The translations under genes and the position numbers were made by a program. From Pegea sp. RAD2-039 (lineage: Eukaryota; Chordata; Thaliacea; Salpida; Salpidae): DNA of 64,000 nt. The DNA lies in assembly GCA_034620365.1 (NCBI GenBank), contig JAQGEQ010000084.1, positions 930,001 to 994,000 of the forward strand, written 5' to 3'. Each line of letters starts with the position of its first letter. The first letter of the stretch is position 1. This document shows, piece by piece, positions 23,834 through 37,369 of the stretch. The notes below the pieces were generated by a model. That model saw nothing but the letters and a program-made list of their open reading frames with translations. It ran no database searches and was not told where the DNA came from.

Positions 23834-25362
23834 CTAATTCTTAATAAAGTGAAAGACTAAAGAATACATTGGACCAGCATCTTTTTCAGGGTCATTAGAG
23901 ACGCAATTATGAGCATACTGTTCTACACGAGTCATTGAAACTTCTTTCCACAAGTTTTTAGATTTCATGTGTTCAACAATTTTATTTAGTTGAGATACAT
24001 ACTGAGCAGCAGTGGCGTTATCCCTTACTGTAAATATCATATGACCGCCCGGCTTTACTATTCGGAGCATTTCCTGAAATAAAAACGTTACAATTAGTAA
24101 CTCGTCACAAAATATATATTTTTTTGAACTTTATTTTCTTAATTGTTCTGCTAATTTGTAATAATATAAAACTTAATGTTTACATTTATCAGTAATACAC
24201 AGAAGCCTTTAATGTAATGGTTTTATATCATAGTATGCTATTATATCTATGTAATGTTTCGTTTATTTTGTGGTCATAATGGTTTTTTATATTTTAGCTC
24301 TCGATCGTTCCAAAAGAATAAAGAAAAATCCTTAAATCTTCTACAAGGTCTTCCGTCAGTTGTAGTGAAGTGGAAAGAAAATTTTTTTACTTACAGTTAA
24401 TCAAAGAATTGAACGTAAAATGTTCAACTAATATATTTCCTGTAAATAGCCATCATTTCCAATATGAAAATTTTCTACCAAGCCAGAGTTAAAAACTCAA
24501 TAGCTGGTTACTCATTTTTATGTTTTCTAAATAGAAAAACATTTTTGAGAATAATAATTTTAACCTATTTATTGATACTCAGTCGATCGAAAAAAATTCA
24601 AGATTACTATTGAATCCCTTTGCAACAAGTAATTTGATTCAACATTTCCCCATACAATATTTAGCATCTTTTACAGTAATTCAAAAACTGAACTCAATTT
24701 GGTACTTACTGGGAGCATGTCTGAATGAATATGGCCAGTTGACAATGCAGCTACGCAAGTTAGAATGTCATATGTGCAGTCACTCATCGGCATTGGACTT
24801 TCTTCAAGCAAAATATGCTGAGCAATGTTTCTGAAAAATGTTTAAAACATTTCTATTGATCAAATAAAACTTAAAATAATTTGATAAAAGTTATGTATAT
24901 TAGTAGTTTTTTAAACTCAATATTCAATAACTAATTTAGAACATTTTGCTTAACATTTATTTTATCCGATTTTAACTATTAAATTACCTGTAAAACCCCT
25001 TTTCTTTGGCTTTTTCTATCATTCCAATGCTACCATCTACACCATCAATCATCCCACAGAACCCATGCTTTTGAAGTTTCTCGGCTAACAGTCCAGTTCC
25101 TATTTGATTAATGTTGTCAGTATAAGTTTGATAAACAGTTTTTAGGACTCACCTACTGCAACATCAATCATTGTGGTTTTTGGATTTTGGGATTTCTTTG
25201 TTAAAAATCAGCAACTGTAGTTGGTAGACAAAATCCTAGCGTTTTGCTAACAGCTTCGTAAGTTTTGGAAAAGTTATCATAATTTTCAACACAAGATTTT
25301 ATGTCATCAGTATGAGTGTGCTTGTTGTACATCAAATTCCAGCTGGCTTGAATATCAGTCAT
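23834..25362 (-). CDS. METTL27: METTL27-like SAM methyltransferase
   Basis: Class I methyltransferase fold of the METTL27 (WBSCR27) family; substrate unknown. Exons 25362-25153, 25099-24988, 24830-24710 and 24073-23834. Motif I is MIDVAVGTGLLAEKL (DVACGTG in human), then IDGVDGSIGMIEKAKEKGFY (acidic loop binding the SAM ribose), YDILTCVAALSTGHI and LRIVKPGGHMIFTVR (motif IV/post-IV). Near 25203 the frame breaks: codons GCT GAT TTT TAA end it, whereas one more T gives ADFLTKKSQ and leads into motif I. With that base the exons sum to exactly 228 codons (227 aa). So the gene is either intact with a sequencing error, or a young pseudogene. All other splice sites and residues look healthy, which favours error. 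Confidence 0.8.
25203..25207 (-). other. Single-base frame break in METTL27-like gene
   Basis: An A5 run on the plus strand. The coding strand reads GAT TTT TAA; six T residues would restore the frame. The context is the same as the TTC37 break (NAT TTT TAR). Confidence 0.65.
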
Positions 25363-28300
25363 TTTGTAGTTTTATTATTATTGAACTTATTAGCAACTAA
25401 TATTTCTACATCAATAAAAAAATAATTTAAATCTCTTAATCTTAAATGTGATTATATCACCATACTTTTAATTATTATCATCTGGCTGAAAACATGATTA
25501 GACATTATATCTGTGTATTATATTTTTGCAAAATAAAATCTAAATCTAAGAATTTGAGTAAGATTTAAGCTGCTCATTATTTGTTAGTATTACAAATATT
25601 TTTATCTATTATTCAACTAACTTTATAAATTTTATGCTAATGATTGCAATTCTTCTTATAATTTTCAGAACATTCTTAAGTATATTTAATTAAGACTTTG
25701 ATTAAATCTGACTGTAAAACAAAAACAGCAAAGTTGGATTAAATGAAAATCTGAATTTGTTTTCACCTCAATGAACTTAAGAATTGAAAGATGAAATTTC
25801 AACGCCTTAGTACCTAAGTAGAGCTGTTTGAAATTAGAATAATAAATTGCAACTAACATAAAGAGTTGAGATTTTTTAGATAAAAAGATTATTGAAGATT
25901 AGTTCTAACTTAACATTTTTTTGTTAACTCTAATGATCAAGTTGTTGAAAATTATGTTAAAGTTAATCAACAGTTAGAATATTTCTAAATCTTTTTATTT
26001 GCTGCAGATCTTTTAGAGGAACAATTCTTCAGCGAAATTTTAGAATCGTTTAAATATAAAAAATTTAAGAAAAACGTAAATCCTTTTTATTCATGCAGAA
26101 TTTCAATAACATACAAATTGAAGAACTTTGAAATCTTTTTTACATTATAGTGATTTTAAATTGACTTTTTACAAAGAACGTTTATTAGTTTTTACCCCCT
26201 TAGTGCTGAAGTACTCTCATAACGGCGAGAAAAAATTGAGAAGAAATCAGAATTTTAACATTTAAGTAAATTTGTTATAAATATAGTCAATAAGAAGTTA
26301 AGATTGAATTTTGATTTAAATAATACTTTATAGAATTTAAAAACTTTGCTGGGATCTATTTAAGTCAACAAACAGGATAATTGAGTTATGGGTTTAATAA
26401 TTTGTTTGCGTTAGTACTTTGTCAATCTGAAAATAAGTTTACAAAAAATGTTATTACAAAAGCTATTATTACGAAAAAAATCGAATAATTGCTAAATATG
26501 ATAAACTAACAAGCAGATAGCATTAAAACCAGCAATATACATTTTTAAAATACCGTCAATTGATGTACCTGATCCAGTAGCTGTTTGATCGTCATTATTG
26601 ATAAGTTTAACTTGAAAAATTTATAAAAAAGCGACAAAAACTTAAATAAACAAAAATGAAAGTAGGAAGGTTAACCTGTCTGAAACAGGATCAACCCAGT
26701 TCCTCTTTTAAAAACTAATCTTTATATACCACTATTGAAACGCAAACATAAATAACTGCAGACCAATTAAAAGCTGTTTCTAAAAAATGAAGCACCACCA
26801 ATGGAGAAATAATAGGGCTGTGGCTAGCAAACACATATTACTGTTTGTTTTGTAGGCCAGGCCAAGCTTGATTTATAATGAGTTTGCATTTATATGCTTT
26901 AGCAGCAAGCAAAATTATAAGTTTCTCTTGGAGCAGCTTAACTCATTCAACAGTGGCTTTGTTTGTAAATGCTGTTTGTCTAAGTATTGATATGTTTTTA
27001 TTGTTTCAAATCCCAGTTATGATATGTTTTTAATTGTAATTATTGTATAAATTTTTTTTCAAAGCTAAGCGTTTTTTTGACACCAAGAATGTGGTTTGTT
27101 GGTTAATTAATTTCTTTATTAGTTATTTTGATTAAAGTTTGAATTTATCTAAAATCAGTTTAGCAAATGAAAAGCTTATCAGAATATATCAAATACTAAA
27201 CTTTATCAAATACATTAATAATTTGAGATGAACTTAAACTTTGTGTGCTAGAAAATGTTGTTGGTTACACCATAATTAAACAATAAAAATCGGTAAACTT
27301 TGTTTTTAATCTACAAAATTTAATCAGTTAAACGCTTGGTCATTGTTGCAAAGGTAAGCAATCAAAGCATTGGTGTATATTGCAATTAATCTCATATTGA
27401 AAACCAACTACAATATACTTGCGTTTATAAAAACGCAATAACAAACAACTTTCAGATATTTTCAAGTAAAAATATATTTGTGAATTGTAGCAAACATTCT
27501 GCTAATAATCTTAAGTATAATCATGTAGTATGACTGTTGATATTTAAACAATGAGAAGCAATTGTTAAGGCTATTAAATTTGATGTTTTGAAAGCAAACA
27601 TTGAGTATTTATCTAGCTTAGAGATAACCATGCTAGCATATGATACCTAAAATATTTTTGGAGAAATATTTGTTATGCTTAGAAAATACTTTTTGAAAAA
27701 ATATAAGCTGTTATATAAGCATACAAATCAAAAAGTAAGCTTATATTGCTGATGAACTATCTAAACATTATAAAAAAATTAATTTTTGTATTTATTTTTC
27801 TTCAAGAAGATAACTTAGCACTATATTTCTGCTTAAATATGATATTTACATTATTATGTAAAATTATGCTGACTTTAAGATATTTAATTATTTCAAATTT
27901 CTCTAAAGTTACAAGAGTAAATATCATCAGTTATTATTTCATTAAATCATTCTTAACTTCATTTTTATCATTTTTTAGTTTTTAATTCATTTTCTAATTT
28001 TATTAAAAATTGTAAATTTATAAATTTAAAAAACTTGTAAAAAGGCAGTCATAAATAATATAACATTAGTAAGTATTTGTAAATAAAATTAAGGGAAAAT
28101 AAAAAAGGAGATGCAATAATTAACTTTGGTTACTTCAAAAGGTCCATTAGATTGGTAATCATAAAAATCAATTCCAGAATAAATATAAAGAAAAAATATT
28201 TAAGTTTTAATACTACAGTTGAGTAAAGTCTACCATTAAATAATATCAGTTAAATTATTTTCCAATAAAATTTATGTAAATATGAATAAATTAATTAGTA

Positions 28301-30499
28301 AAATGATGTTACTCAAGTTAATATGTTATTAGTTGATTATGTAACAATTATTTCATCATCTTTCTTTTAGTTTACTGTTGTTTACTTAAATAGTACTTGA
28401 AATTAGCTTAGTTTACATTTCTATCATAAATAATTTGTAATAGCTAAAAGTTTAAATAACTCTAAATAAAACTATCAAAGTTTTAAAAAAGTTTGAAGAA
28501 AAGATAGATTGAAGAATCACTATCAACTTCTTAATCATTTTACAAAAAATTATTTAAAGTGTACACAAATAAAACTTAAGCTTTGAAAAATAAACTTTTA
28601 TTTAGTTTTCAATAATGATTTATAAGATTGTTCACAAACAAGTTTAATGAATTATTCGAACAGATATATAGAGGATTTAAAAAAAAATATTGTAAAAATT
28701 GTTAGATATGTACCAATTTTTGAAAGTAATATTATCATAATAATTATTCAACCTTAATAGCATTTTGCTGATATCTGAGTCTTCTTGGCTATAACTATAA
28801 AAGACCTTACAGGAAGAAAAAATATTGTGATTGAAGTAAGCATTTTTTATGCTTTAATAAATACGTTTCTAACATTTGAAATTTATCATCAATATAAACA
28901 AACTTTAGACAAGACTTTCATTATGAGAGATAGGACGTTAATAAAAACAAGGTTTTGTTGTAAAGACTTTGCCTCTTTACTTGTAGTCTTTCAAACCAGC
29001 TTCTTTTTCAAAGTGATGTAAAAACGCTGTAAATCTGAAACATTGTTCCTTTAGTAGTTGTAAGCCCTAAATAATCAAATTTAATCTACAGAATTTCAAA
29101 CAATAAATTACTAGCAATTGAGTTTTAAACTGACAACGTAAAAAAATGATTTTTGATACATGCGTTTTAAACTGACAGATTAAAGTTGTTCTTAAGGGTG
29201 GCTAGAATGTTCTTTACATGTGCAATGTGAGTGCAGTGAAGTACTGGTTATTGTTTGAATGATACTCCAAGAATAATTTGTTACAACATACCAACCTAAA
29301 CTCATTGACTAAATTGTGTTATGTTACTAAATGTTACTTTTTATACCAGTGATTGACTGATATATGCAGCAAGAGTATAACAGATTTGATGTAAGACATA
29401 GTAAAATAATCATAACAAATATATTACGATTGAAGATGAGAAAAACCTTGACAGAAGAGCTCATACAAACACTGTGGATTTCATGTTGGGAAACAGTTTT
29501 CTATTTATTAAATTTTTAACAAGTTAAAAAAAACTTTATTATCAAACTAAAAAGATGTAGAAGTTTTTGCTATAGCAACATCCTATTTGTGATTTATCAA
29601 AACATTTTATGATTATACCCCCGAATAAAACTTCAATCTTACATAGCAATTGGCTTTTTAACATATTAAAAAATCTGATATCGAATTCTGAAAAAAATAA
29701 AGCTTAGTAATTTATTTCTGGAATGTTGTTTATAAATTATAGGTGATTATTCTTTTAAAGCATTTAGTTCAAAAATGGCTAAACACTTAAAGATATTAAT
29801 TTAACTTTCATTACCTTCTATCTATAAGGGCATATAGCTTCATAATGAAAGAACAATTTTATGTTCTATTATCAATTTTTCTAAACTTGTTGTAAGCATT
29901 TATTGCAACAATCAACAAGATAAAGTAAACTCACTAGTATTGAAAGGACTTGTAGAATCACTACTACTTATCTCTTAACTAAATGATACAGATTTGTGAC
30001 AATAGCTTCTTATGTAGAAGAAACATTTATTTCGAGCCAAGTTTACGGGTTTAGTTGATGAAATAAAGCTTATTTTATATGGTCTTTTTCAACGTATATA
30101 TGGCGAGAAGAGGTTGTTTCTTTAAGAACTTTCAACATATATGATTATTTGATTTTTCGAATTTTGTGTAAGGCTGAAAACACTAAATTCTATATTTTTA
30201 TTATGAGTTTTTATGTAGCAAACGAGCTTTGAAAAGCTTCAATAAAAATTCTTTTTGTTATTTAACTAAAAAATATTGAAGCGTAAACATTCCTTTTTCA
30301 AGTTGATACATAAACCTACTTCTCACAATTGACTAACCCACAAAAGCTTGGCTTTAAAGTTTAAGGTTATCTATTCAAATTTACTATTGTTTAAATCAAA
30401 CTTCCATTGATACTCTTCAATTTTGCGTAATAAAAGAATGTTTAAAAAAAGCATCACTTTTTCATAGTAATAAAAACTTTATTTAATTCACAAAAATAT
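25363..30499. other. Long AT-rich spacer, no gene seen
   Basis: About 5 kb. Open frames near 27746-27985 and 28785-29021 have AT-driven composition (Phe, Ile, Leu, Asn, Lys) and no domain. 29920-30090 is one copy of a dispersed repeat (separate entry). Confidence 0.5.
29920..30090 (+). repeat. Dispersed repeat R2, copy 1
   Basis: Shares TATCTCTTAACTAAATGAT, GAAAGGACTTGTAGA and a run ending AATAAAGCTTATTTT with 37370-37590, in the same order and orientation. No coding content. Confidence 0.6.
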
Positions 30500-30562
30500 C
30501 TACTCACTTATTCCTTCACTTTTGCAACCTGCATAACAAAGTAAGAAACTTAAAAGTAAAAG
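30500..30562 (-). repeat. Stray copy of the SLCO Kazal exon end
   Basis: The plus-strand stretch CTTTTGCAACCTGCATAACA and its flanks match the OATP Kazal exon at 32295-32345. On the minus strand it reads CYAGCKSEGISE before a GTGAGT-like donor. It lies about 740 bp past the SLCO stop, so it is a partial duplicate or part of a neighbouring decayed paralogue. Confidence 0.6.
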
Positions 30563-31294
30563 TAAAATTCTTTGTCACTCAATAAAAAAACTGATATATA
30601 TTTATCTATATAAGTATTATCTGTGAACTGTTAAACATTTATTTATTCGATGAAGTCACTTCCTACTTGATCAAATAATTTTTTCCAAAAACATGACACA
30701 GACTATCACGTTTGCAAGTTGTTGTAGTGAAGAGCTTTTATAAAAGCTAAATGCTGGCAGTCTTGTTTTCTTTTTTCTAAAGCTCATTTAATAAATACAA
30801 CACTCTTTACCAAAGAGCGTAACTTACAAAAAATATGAAAATCAAATCATAAGTTTTCAAGAAATTATATATTTATTATAAATTTGTTGAAATTACTTGA
30901 TAGAGATGGTTTTCTAAATTTTTAATATAATGAATTCTAAAGTTAAAAGCTTTTTAAACGTGTCAAGCTTTTGTTTATTATAGATTATTCTTTAACTCTA
31001 TAGTATTTTTCGAAATATTTATCAAATTTAATTATTAAAATCAAAATTATATTGTATTTGTCAGAAACTACATTCTAAGATATATGAGTTTAATTATATA
31101 GACATTTATTGCTTAGAAGAAAAAGATTCAATAAAAATGAAAAAAAGAAGCTACAGATCTTGTGGTTATTTTAGAAAACCAAATAAATGAAATTATTTGT
31201 TTGATTAGTTATTATTTCAATTATTGACTTCGTTAAAGGACTTTTTTTAGTAAATAAAAGCGTCTTGATTATAGCCGTACAAGTTCTACTTCTT

Positions 31295-34200
31295 TTACAA
31301 AAGATTTTCTTCTATTTGATGTTCACTGTCAGCTTGAGTTTCGGGTTTTGGCTTATATAAAAAGTAAAGAACAAACTTAAGTATTAATCCAAATAGCTGC
31401 AAAACAGTTCCATTTACGTCACAGTCTGAAATTTTAATAACTGTTAAAGTAGTACCTTAACAACCAAAGTAAAAGTTCCAAGGTTTATAGCAATCTCCTT
31501 ATTTCGAAATACTTTGCATGAACCAGGTGAGTCACAAGCTTCTGCTTTGATTCGGCAAGTAATATCTAAAAGGTATCCAAATATTACTGGACTTGGTATA
31601 GACCCTAGTATTGTAACCAACAACCACTACAGATAATTTGAGTTAGGAACAGCTGATTGAAAGTATTTTTTGCAGATAAAAACCTGAACCCCGATTGCAA
31701 AAGTTCGCTGAGAGAAAGGAACTACTCTAATTGTGAGTTTGGTTGTAGGAACAACTGTAAAGGTTGAGAAAAAAAACAAAGAGGAGGATTGCAAAGTAAA
31801 GGTTTATGTCACTTCGATTACAAGATTCACTCTGGCAAACTCCATTTGTCGCTCTTCTATTAGTGTCCATTATACATGAGCAGTTTGAAAACTGAAAACA
31901 ACCAAATAAAATCATAACTTATCAAAGTTATGAAATTAAAAAAAAAAGAATTAGATTATTTAATCAATTATATTATTCGAATTTCAAACATTTATTAGGA
32001 AAATAAAAGCTAAACTTCAAGCATTTTTACTGAAAAATAAAATGAGATTTTTGTATTAGAAAAAATCTTTATGAGCCAATCAAATACATAACATATTTGT
32101 TTTTAAATAAAAAATATTGTTTTAAAATGAAAAAATACAACTATTACTGGTATGAATTGAAATTAGGAAATTTTCTAAAGTTTTAAATAAGAAAGCTATA
32201 TAGATTTCAACTACAGCTTAAATAATTCAGCTGATAATAAAAGTCTACAATTGATAAAAAAACTAAAAACACTCACAGAATTATTCACTTGGCTTTTGCA
32301 ACCTGCATAACAAGGTGAGAAGTAGGAAACTTTATCAGAGCCACAAACAGGATTATATATTTCATTGGAACAATGACAATCAAAGTTACAAGTTTGTGAA
32401 ACGTTTCTGAGCTCTTTACCATGAGCTCCAGCAAAAGCTGAAGTGAAAAATGTGCTTAAAAAGACTGAACTTTCATTAATAAAGATCACTAACGAATATC
32501 TGGGCAACTCTTGTAAAATATGAGACAGCAAAGGAATACAAAAAATGATGAAGTGATGATTAACTTGATAATTCCTTTTACGATTAGCTTTAACTTTGTG
32601 ACAGTTAATCCACCGAGAAATTGACCCCCAGCTCCTCCAACAATGGCTAAGACACCTAAAACGGATTCGAGTTGCTTTTCATACAATAAGTCGATTCGCA
32701 GAAGTTTTGTCAGTCAGAAAATTGTTACATAAACGTAAGATTTACATCATGATTTAACCATATTTGAAGAACAATTTACTAAAATAAAAGATAAAATCTG
32801 CTTATGAAAGCTTTTAATGGAGTTTAGCTGAAAAGTATATTTGAAAAATTTTTTGGAAAGAAGCTTACCAACAAGCATAGACGCTGTAGAAGAGCTTATT
32901 TGGAAAAGAGACTCGATGACTTTAGGCAGAAATACGATTACCCCGAAGGTGAACAGGGCTTCGCTGATATGAACGATTTGATTAGTACAAAAGAAATGTT
33001 ACGACTGATGACCAACAAGCTACGAGGCAAATCTCTTATACTAGGGAGAAAAATATCAATTTAGAATTTAGTTGTTTTAAGATAAGAAACGGAATTGAAA
33101 TTGTGAAGCAGTTTTTAGCTGGTGATGATGATATTAGTTAATAAAGTTCCTTTTTTACTTTGATTTTTCTTACTCCACAAATGGTTTTTACAAACAAATT
33201 TCTTACTTTTTACCAAACTCTTTCTCTTTAGCGACCTCAAGTGAAAGCTTTTCATTTTGCATCTCTTTTTCTCGATTCACACGAAATTGATCAGTTCCTG
33301 GTAGCTGCTTTGGAAGAAGTAGAACAAAACAGCTCGCAATAAGTGAGAGAATCCCAAAAATCATAAATCCCAGCCACCAAGCCCCAATAAACTGAAAATC
33401 ATCACTCTTTAAAAGGGTACTGGAATTTTAAAGATCACAATTAAGGTCTTACTTCTATAAGTTAACTGAATTTCCAAAATAACTTGAAATAGTTGAATCA
33501 GAAATTATTCTATTTTATTGAAGTCACCTAGAAAGTAATATTCTAAACATATTTAAATCAGAAAATATACTCTGCTATTTTGTAATAATCGTGAGCTAAA
33601 CACATTTGCTTTTCGTGTTATTAAGTTCTACTTGTAGAAAATCGTCATGCAAATATTTGAACTATTTATTTTTTTTTTGAGAAAAAAACCGATTTACTCG
33701 GAGGAAAGGTCAGTGAAGATATTTAAAAAATATATAAATCATAAATCCCAGCCACCAAGCCCCAATAAACTGAGAATCATCACTCTTTAAAGGAGTACTG
33801 GGATTTTAAAGGGTCAAAATTTAGAGTATAGCCCTTTTCAGTGAACTGAATTTCTAAAATAGCTTGAAATATTCGAAGCTGAAAGTTTTATAGACTTTAA
33901 GAGTTTTTTAAATACAACAATTTCAAAATCTTTTATAATAAATATTTTATATCAAACAAATCAATCTCAGATTTTTCTAGGATCTACAAGTTAAAATAGC
34001 TTATGTCTAAGTTTAAAAGTTGATATTAAAACAACAAAATTGGTCATACTTACTAGAAAGCTGTTCTTATACATTATATGTAGATTTGTTTTACGTATCA
34101 AAATATTGATTAAATTATTTAGCGATTATTTCAGGTATCTAAAAAAATCTTGAATATTGAAACAAATTTACTCCGAAGAAATGTCGGTAAAGATATTTAG

Positions 34201-35392
34201 AAAAAGGCCAGTGGTCAGATAACCAATTCCAGGTCCAAAAGTTGCAAATGATAAAATTATTCCTTAAAAAAAGTTTGATTAAAATTCAAGAATAGTGCTT
34301 CAACTTTCACCCTATTGTAAGTGATTCAAATTTTTCCAGAAAGTTTTTAAGATTTTTAACTATTCTTTTAATAAGATACCATACAAATGTCTCAAAATTA
34401 TGATATTGGTAACTATAAATTGTTAAGTGTACCGTGATACAGCGATGATTTGACTTGAGACACATTTTCATCTAAGTAAGTGATTCCAAGTGTGTAAAGA
34501 GGAGATGCACCGATTCCAATCATAAATTGAGCCGCGTAAAATAGAAATCTAAATTTTGATACAAATTTCTACTTGAAAAATTGTAAATAGTTTCAGAAGC
34601 AATATTTTCATTTAACTTCTGTTCATTGAGCAATGTAGTTTTATGACTTCAACATACTACTGCAAAATGAGTAGAAGTTGTCCAGAAGACATACTGAGAA
34701 TTCACTAACCTGTAGTTTCTTAATTCATAATTTTTCGAACAACTCTGTTTGTACCAAGTGCTGTTAAAGGCACATAAGGTGCTTTCAATTGCTTGAACAT
34801 CTATTTTTGGTGCAAAGAAATGAGGAATAGCAATCATAATTGAGGCCAAGCCCATTAGAACAGAACCCCAACCTAACCACATAGGCTTATGACCTTGGCC
34901 ACCGATATAAGTTACAAAAATTAGCGAAACACAGACTCCAACATCATAAGAGCTCGCAATAAATCCAGCTTCGCTCGCGGTTAAGTCAAATCTACATAAA
35001 AAGTTGGTTTCAAACAACTTTCTCTACGAGTTGTCGATTCTTTTGTAGGCTTGATATTAAAAACTGACCAATATTAATCTTTTACCTTTTTATCAAAGTT
35101 GATAAACTTCCATTAATCATACCATTTACAATCACTCCTTGCATAAAAGCAAGTATAGAAAACCCAACTAATGCCCATGCTGGTGTTGTAAACCGTTGTA
35201 GACATGAAATTCTGTCGATTTGTATAAATGAAATTCAAACTAACTTCTTGATTCAAGTAATTACCTTTTGCGTGTCTTCATACAGATCAAATCAAATCCG
35301 CAAGACTCGTCAAGACTTGGATCCCTATCTTTTAGTGAAGTTGATTTTTGAATGTCATCTAGATCAGATGAATTGTTTTGGAAAGATTTCAT
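31295..35392 (-). CDS. Organic anion transporter polypeptide (OATP/SLCO family)
   Basis: A 12-span plasma membrane carrier for amphipathic organic anions. The start at 35392 gives MKSFQNNSSDLDDIQKSTSL. Exons then read WALVGFSILAFMQGVIVNGM (TM1), LTASEAGFIASSYDVG and GHKPMWLGWGSVLMGLAS (TM2-3), FATFGPGIGYLTTGLF, FIGAWWLGFMIFGILSLIAS (OATP superfamily signature region), VGGAGGQFLGG, and a Kazal-like extracellular loop, CNFDCHCSNEIYNPVCGSD to CYAGCKS. The last exons give TIRVVPFSQRTFAIGVQ and a tail ending EENLL at 31295. An A8 run at 31769 breaks the frame by one extra base: one base fewer gives FFSTFTVVPTTKL. An internal tandem duplication lies at 33.36-34.2 kb (separate entry). The family is certain; the exact member is not assignable. 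It could be slightly damaged. Confidence 0.88.
31769..31776 (-). other. Single-base frame break in SLCO
   Basis: An eight-A run on the plus strand. The frame before it (NLYFAILLFVFF) and after it (FTVVPTTKL) differ by one surplus base. A homopolymer overcall is likely. Confidence 0.55.
33361..34200 (-). repeat. Tandem duplication within SLCO creating a chimeric exon
   Basis: 33361-33510 and 33739-33885 are about 85% alike by eye, and 33690-33730 resembles 34165-34200. The unit covers the end of the NIFTDISSE exon, the following intron and the start of the FIGAWWLGF exon. Between the two good exons this leaves a third, 33769-33698, with its own acceptor (TTCTCAG) and donor (GTAAAT). It begins FIGAWWLGFMI and then runs into a stop. 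Confidence 0.7.
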
Positions 35393-37125
35393 GTTGAAAA
35401 CATAATATAAAAAATAAAGCTGAATTATTTTATGAACCTGTATATAAAGAGTTGTTTTAAATTAGTTACGCAACAAGTAAATGAAAAAGTTAAATAAATT
35501 AAAATGTTCACAACATTATCACTATTTTTTATCAACAACATTTAATCAACTCCAAATTTAATGATTTAAAGTAGATTTTTATAGATATGTTATTGAATCT
35601 TATATTTTCTCGTGATATGTGTATAATATCTACATAACCAAATCATATATATAAATAATCATATATAATACAAATTTTTGCATTAAAAACAAATGCTAAG
35701 TTTTCTGTATCAGTAATATCAATTTTGGGTTTTGTGCTAGTTTAAAACTTTCAGAAAAACTGTAAAATCTGACATTTTACAGAATTTAGTTGTAAATTCA
35801 TCAACTTATCTAAAAATTAAAAACTTGTCAGTAGATTTGATCGATATTTTTTACTAAAATGTTATAGACAAAATCTGAAACTTAATTGAGACAGTGATCA
35901 AAATAAAAATATGAGATCACAAATTAACTGGTCATTTATTAACTGATACTTCATGAAAGGGGGTAAACAATTTTTGTTTGTAAACAAGCGACTAACACTT
36001 AACAAATTATATTTTTCAATTAAAAAACTTATTTAAAAGAGTATTTATAAAGAATGATTATACTTATTTTATTATGTATATATTAAATTAAAGTTATCCT
36101 TTTTGATTTGATACTATTACGTGATTATCATTGTAAGTAGCAGAAAATAGTTTAATAAGATTATTTTTTGGTAATTTCAAAAATTAAAATTTTTCTCTGT
36201 TTATTCAAAGTAAATAAAATATAAAATACATTCCTCTGAAATAAAATTTTACTCAAATATAAATAAATTTAAGATTGAGGCACAAACTATTTTTTATCTT
36301 TTAAATTCTGGCAACATGAACTGACGAAACACTTTTATTTATAACAAAAATATCTTTTTAATTCTAAGCTTTTAAAAACTAAATTGAAGCTCATGTAATA
36401 AAATCTCAGATTTAAACTGCTTTTAGCAAATCAATTATTCCTTATATTAATATGTATGTTATAAATCATTTTTCTAAATGTATAAACTATAAATCATTTT
36501 ATTAATAACGAGAAGTTTTCTTCGGTTTTAAAATAATAATCAGTTCTAATAAGGACCTTTTATTATTATTTACTATTATTTTTACTTTTACTATTATTTA
36601 TTATAATAATAAGGACTAATTGTAAAAACATTTTATACAATTGCAAAACTCTTTTTAGAATTTTCAAAATTCTGTTTACAAGTTGTTTGTGAAAAAAACT
36701 ATAATAAAAAACAATTTTAAATTTATTACTTTACATCATTTTTATACATTTTAAAAAAGTTTTAAAGCTAAAATCTTGTTTTTTAAATTTGATTAGACAT
36801 GAGGTTCTTACTATACTTTATTATTGCCAAATATTTTTGCAAAACATTTTTTACAAATGGTATTTTATTTTTGCTGTTTCCAAATTAATAAATTAAAAGT
36901 TTTTTTTCAAATTTGTTTACTTTTCATATGCATACAGTTTTCTTAATTTTCTTTTAACATCATTTTTGTTATTTTCTGAATAATTATTGAAAATATAATT
37001 AGGATTGAAACTTAAATCATTCATAGCTTAAATTGTTATCATTTGGTAAAAAAGTTTACTTAAATTTAGACTATATATGATTTACATAACAGATAAAATG
37101 CTAAAACATTTTTTATAAGTTACCA

Positions 37126-37290
37126 CTTACAAAAGTGACAAGGAAAAGTCCACAAAAACCCGGGTAGAAGGACCTTGTTAGTCTGTTTTATGGCATCGCT
37201 TCTAGAAGACGTAAAATTTCGAATTTAAAACCAAAGTTTAAGCCACACCAGTATAGGCCACAGCACTCAGTGTAAAAATAATACTTATTT
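37126..37290 (+). mobile_element. SINE copy (partial)
   Basis: Shares CACAAAAACC, GTAGAAGG, TTCTAGAAGACG and an AATTTAAAAC block in order with the copy at 38103. The tRNA-like head is lost. Confidence 0.55.
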
Positions 37291-37369
37291 TTAATTTAAT
37301 TTATTTAACAATGAGTATGAAACTACTTGAATCACCGAATAACTTTGAACTCGTGCATAAGCATAAAAT

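Noticed and set aside
26550..26700. Minus-strand stretch reading NNDDQTATGSGTSIDGIL
   Set aside because: The composition looked gene-like, but it is short, has no clear splice sites or start and no family.
27746..29021. Two 78-79 codon plus-strand frames
   Set aside because: Composition follows the AT bias (Phe, Ile, Leu, Asn, Lys), no domain, no splice context.
36530..36620. TTATTATTA-rich stretch as a functional satellite
   Set aside because: It is simple-sequence drift in AT-rich DNA, imperfect and short.
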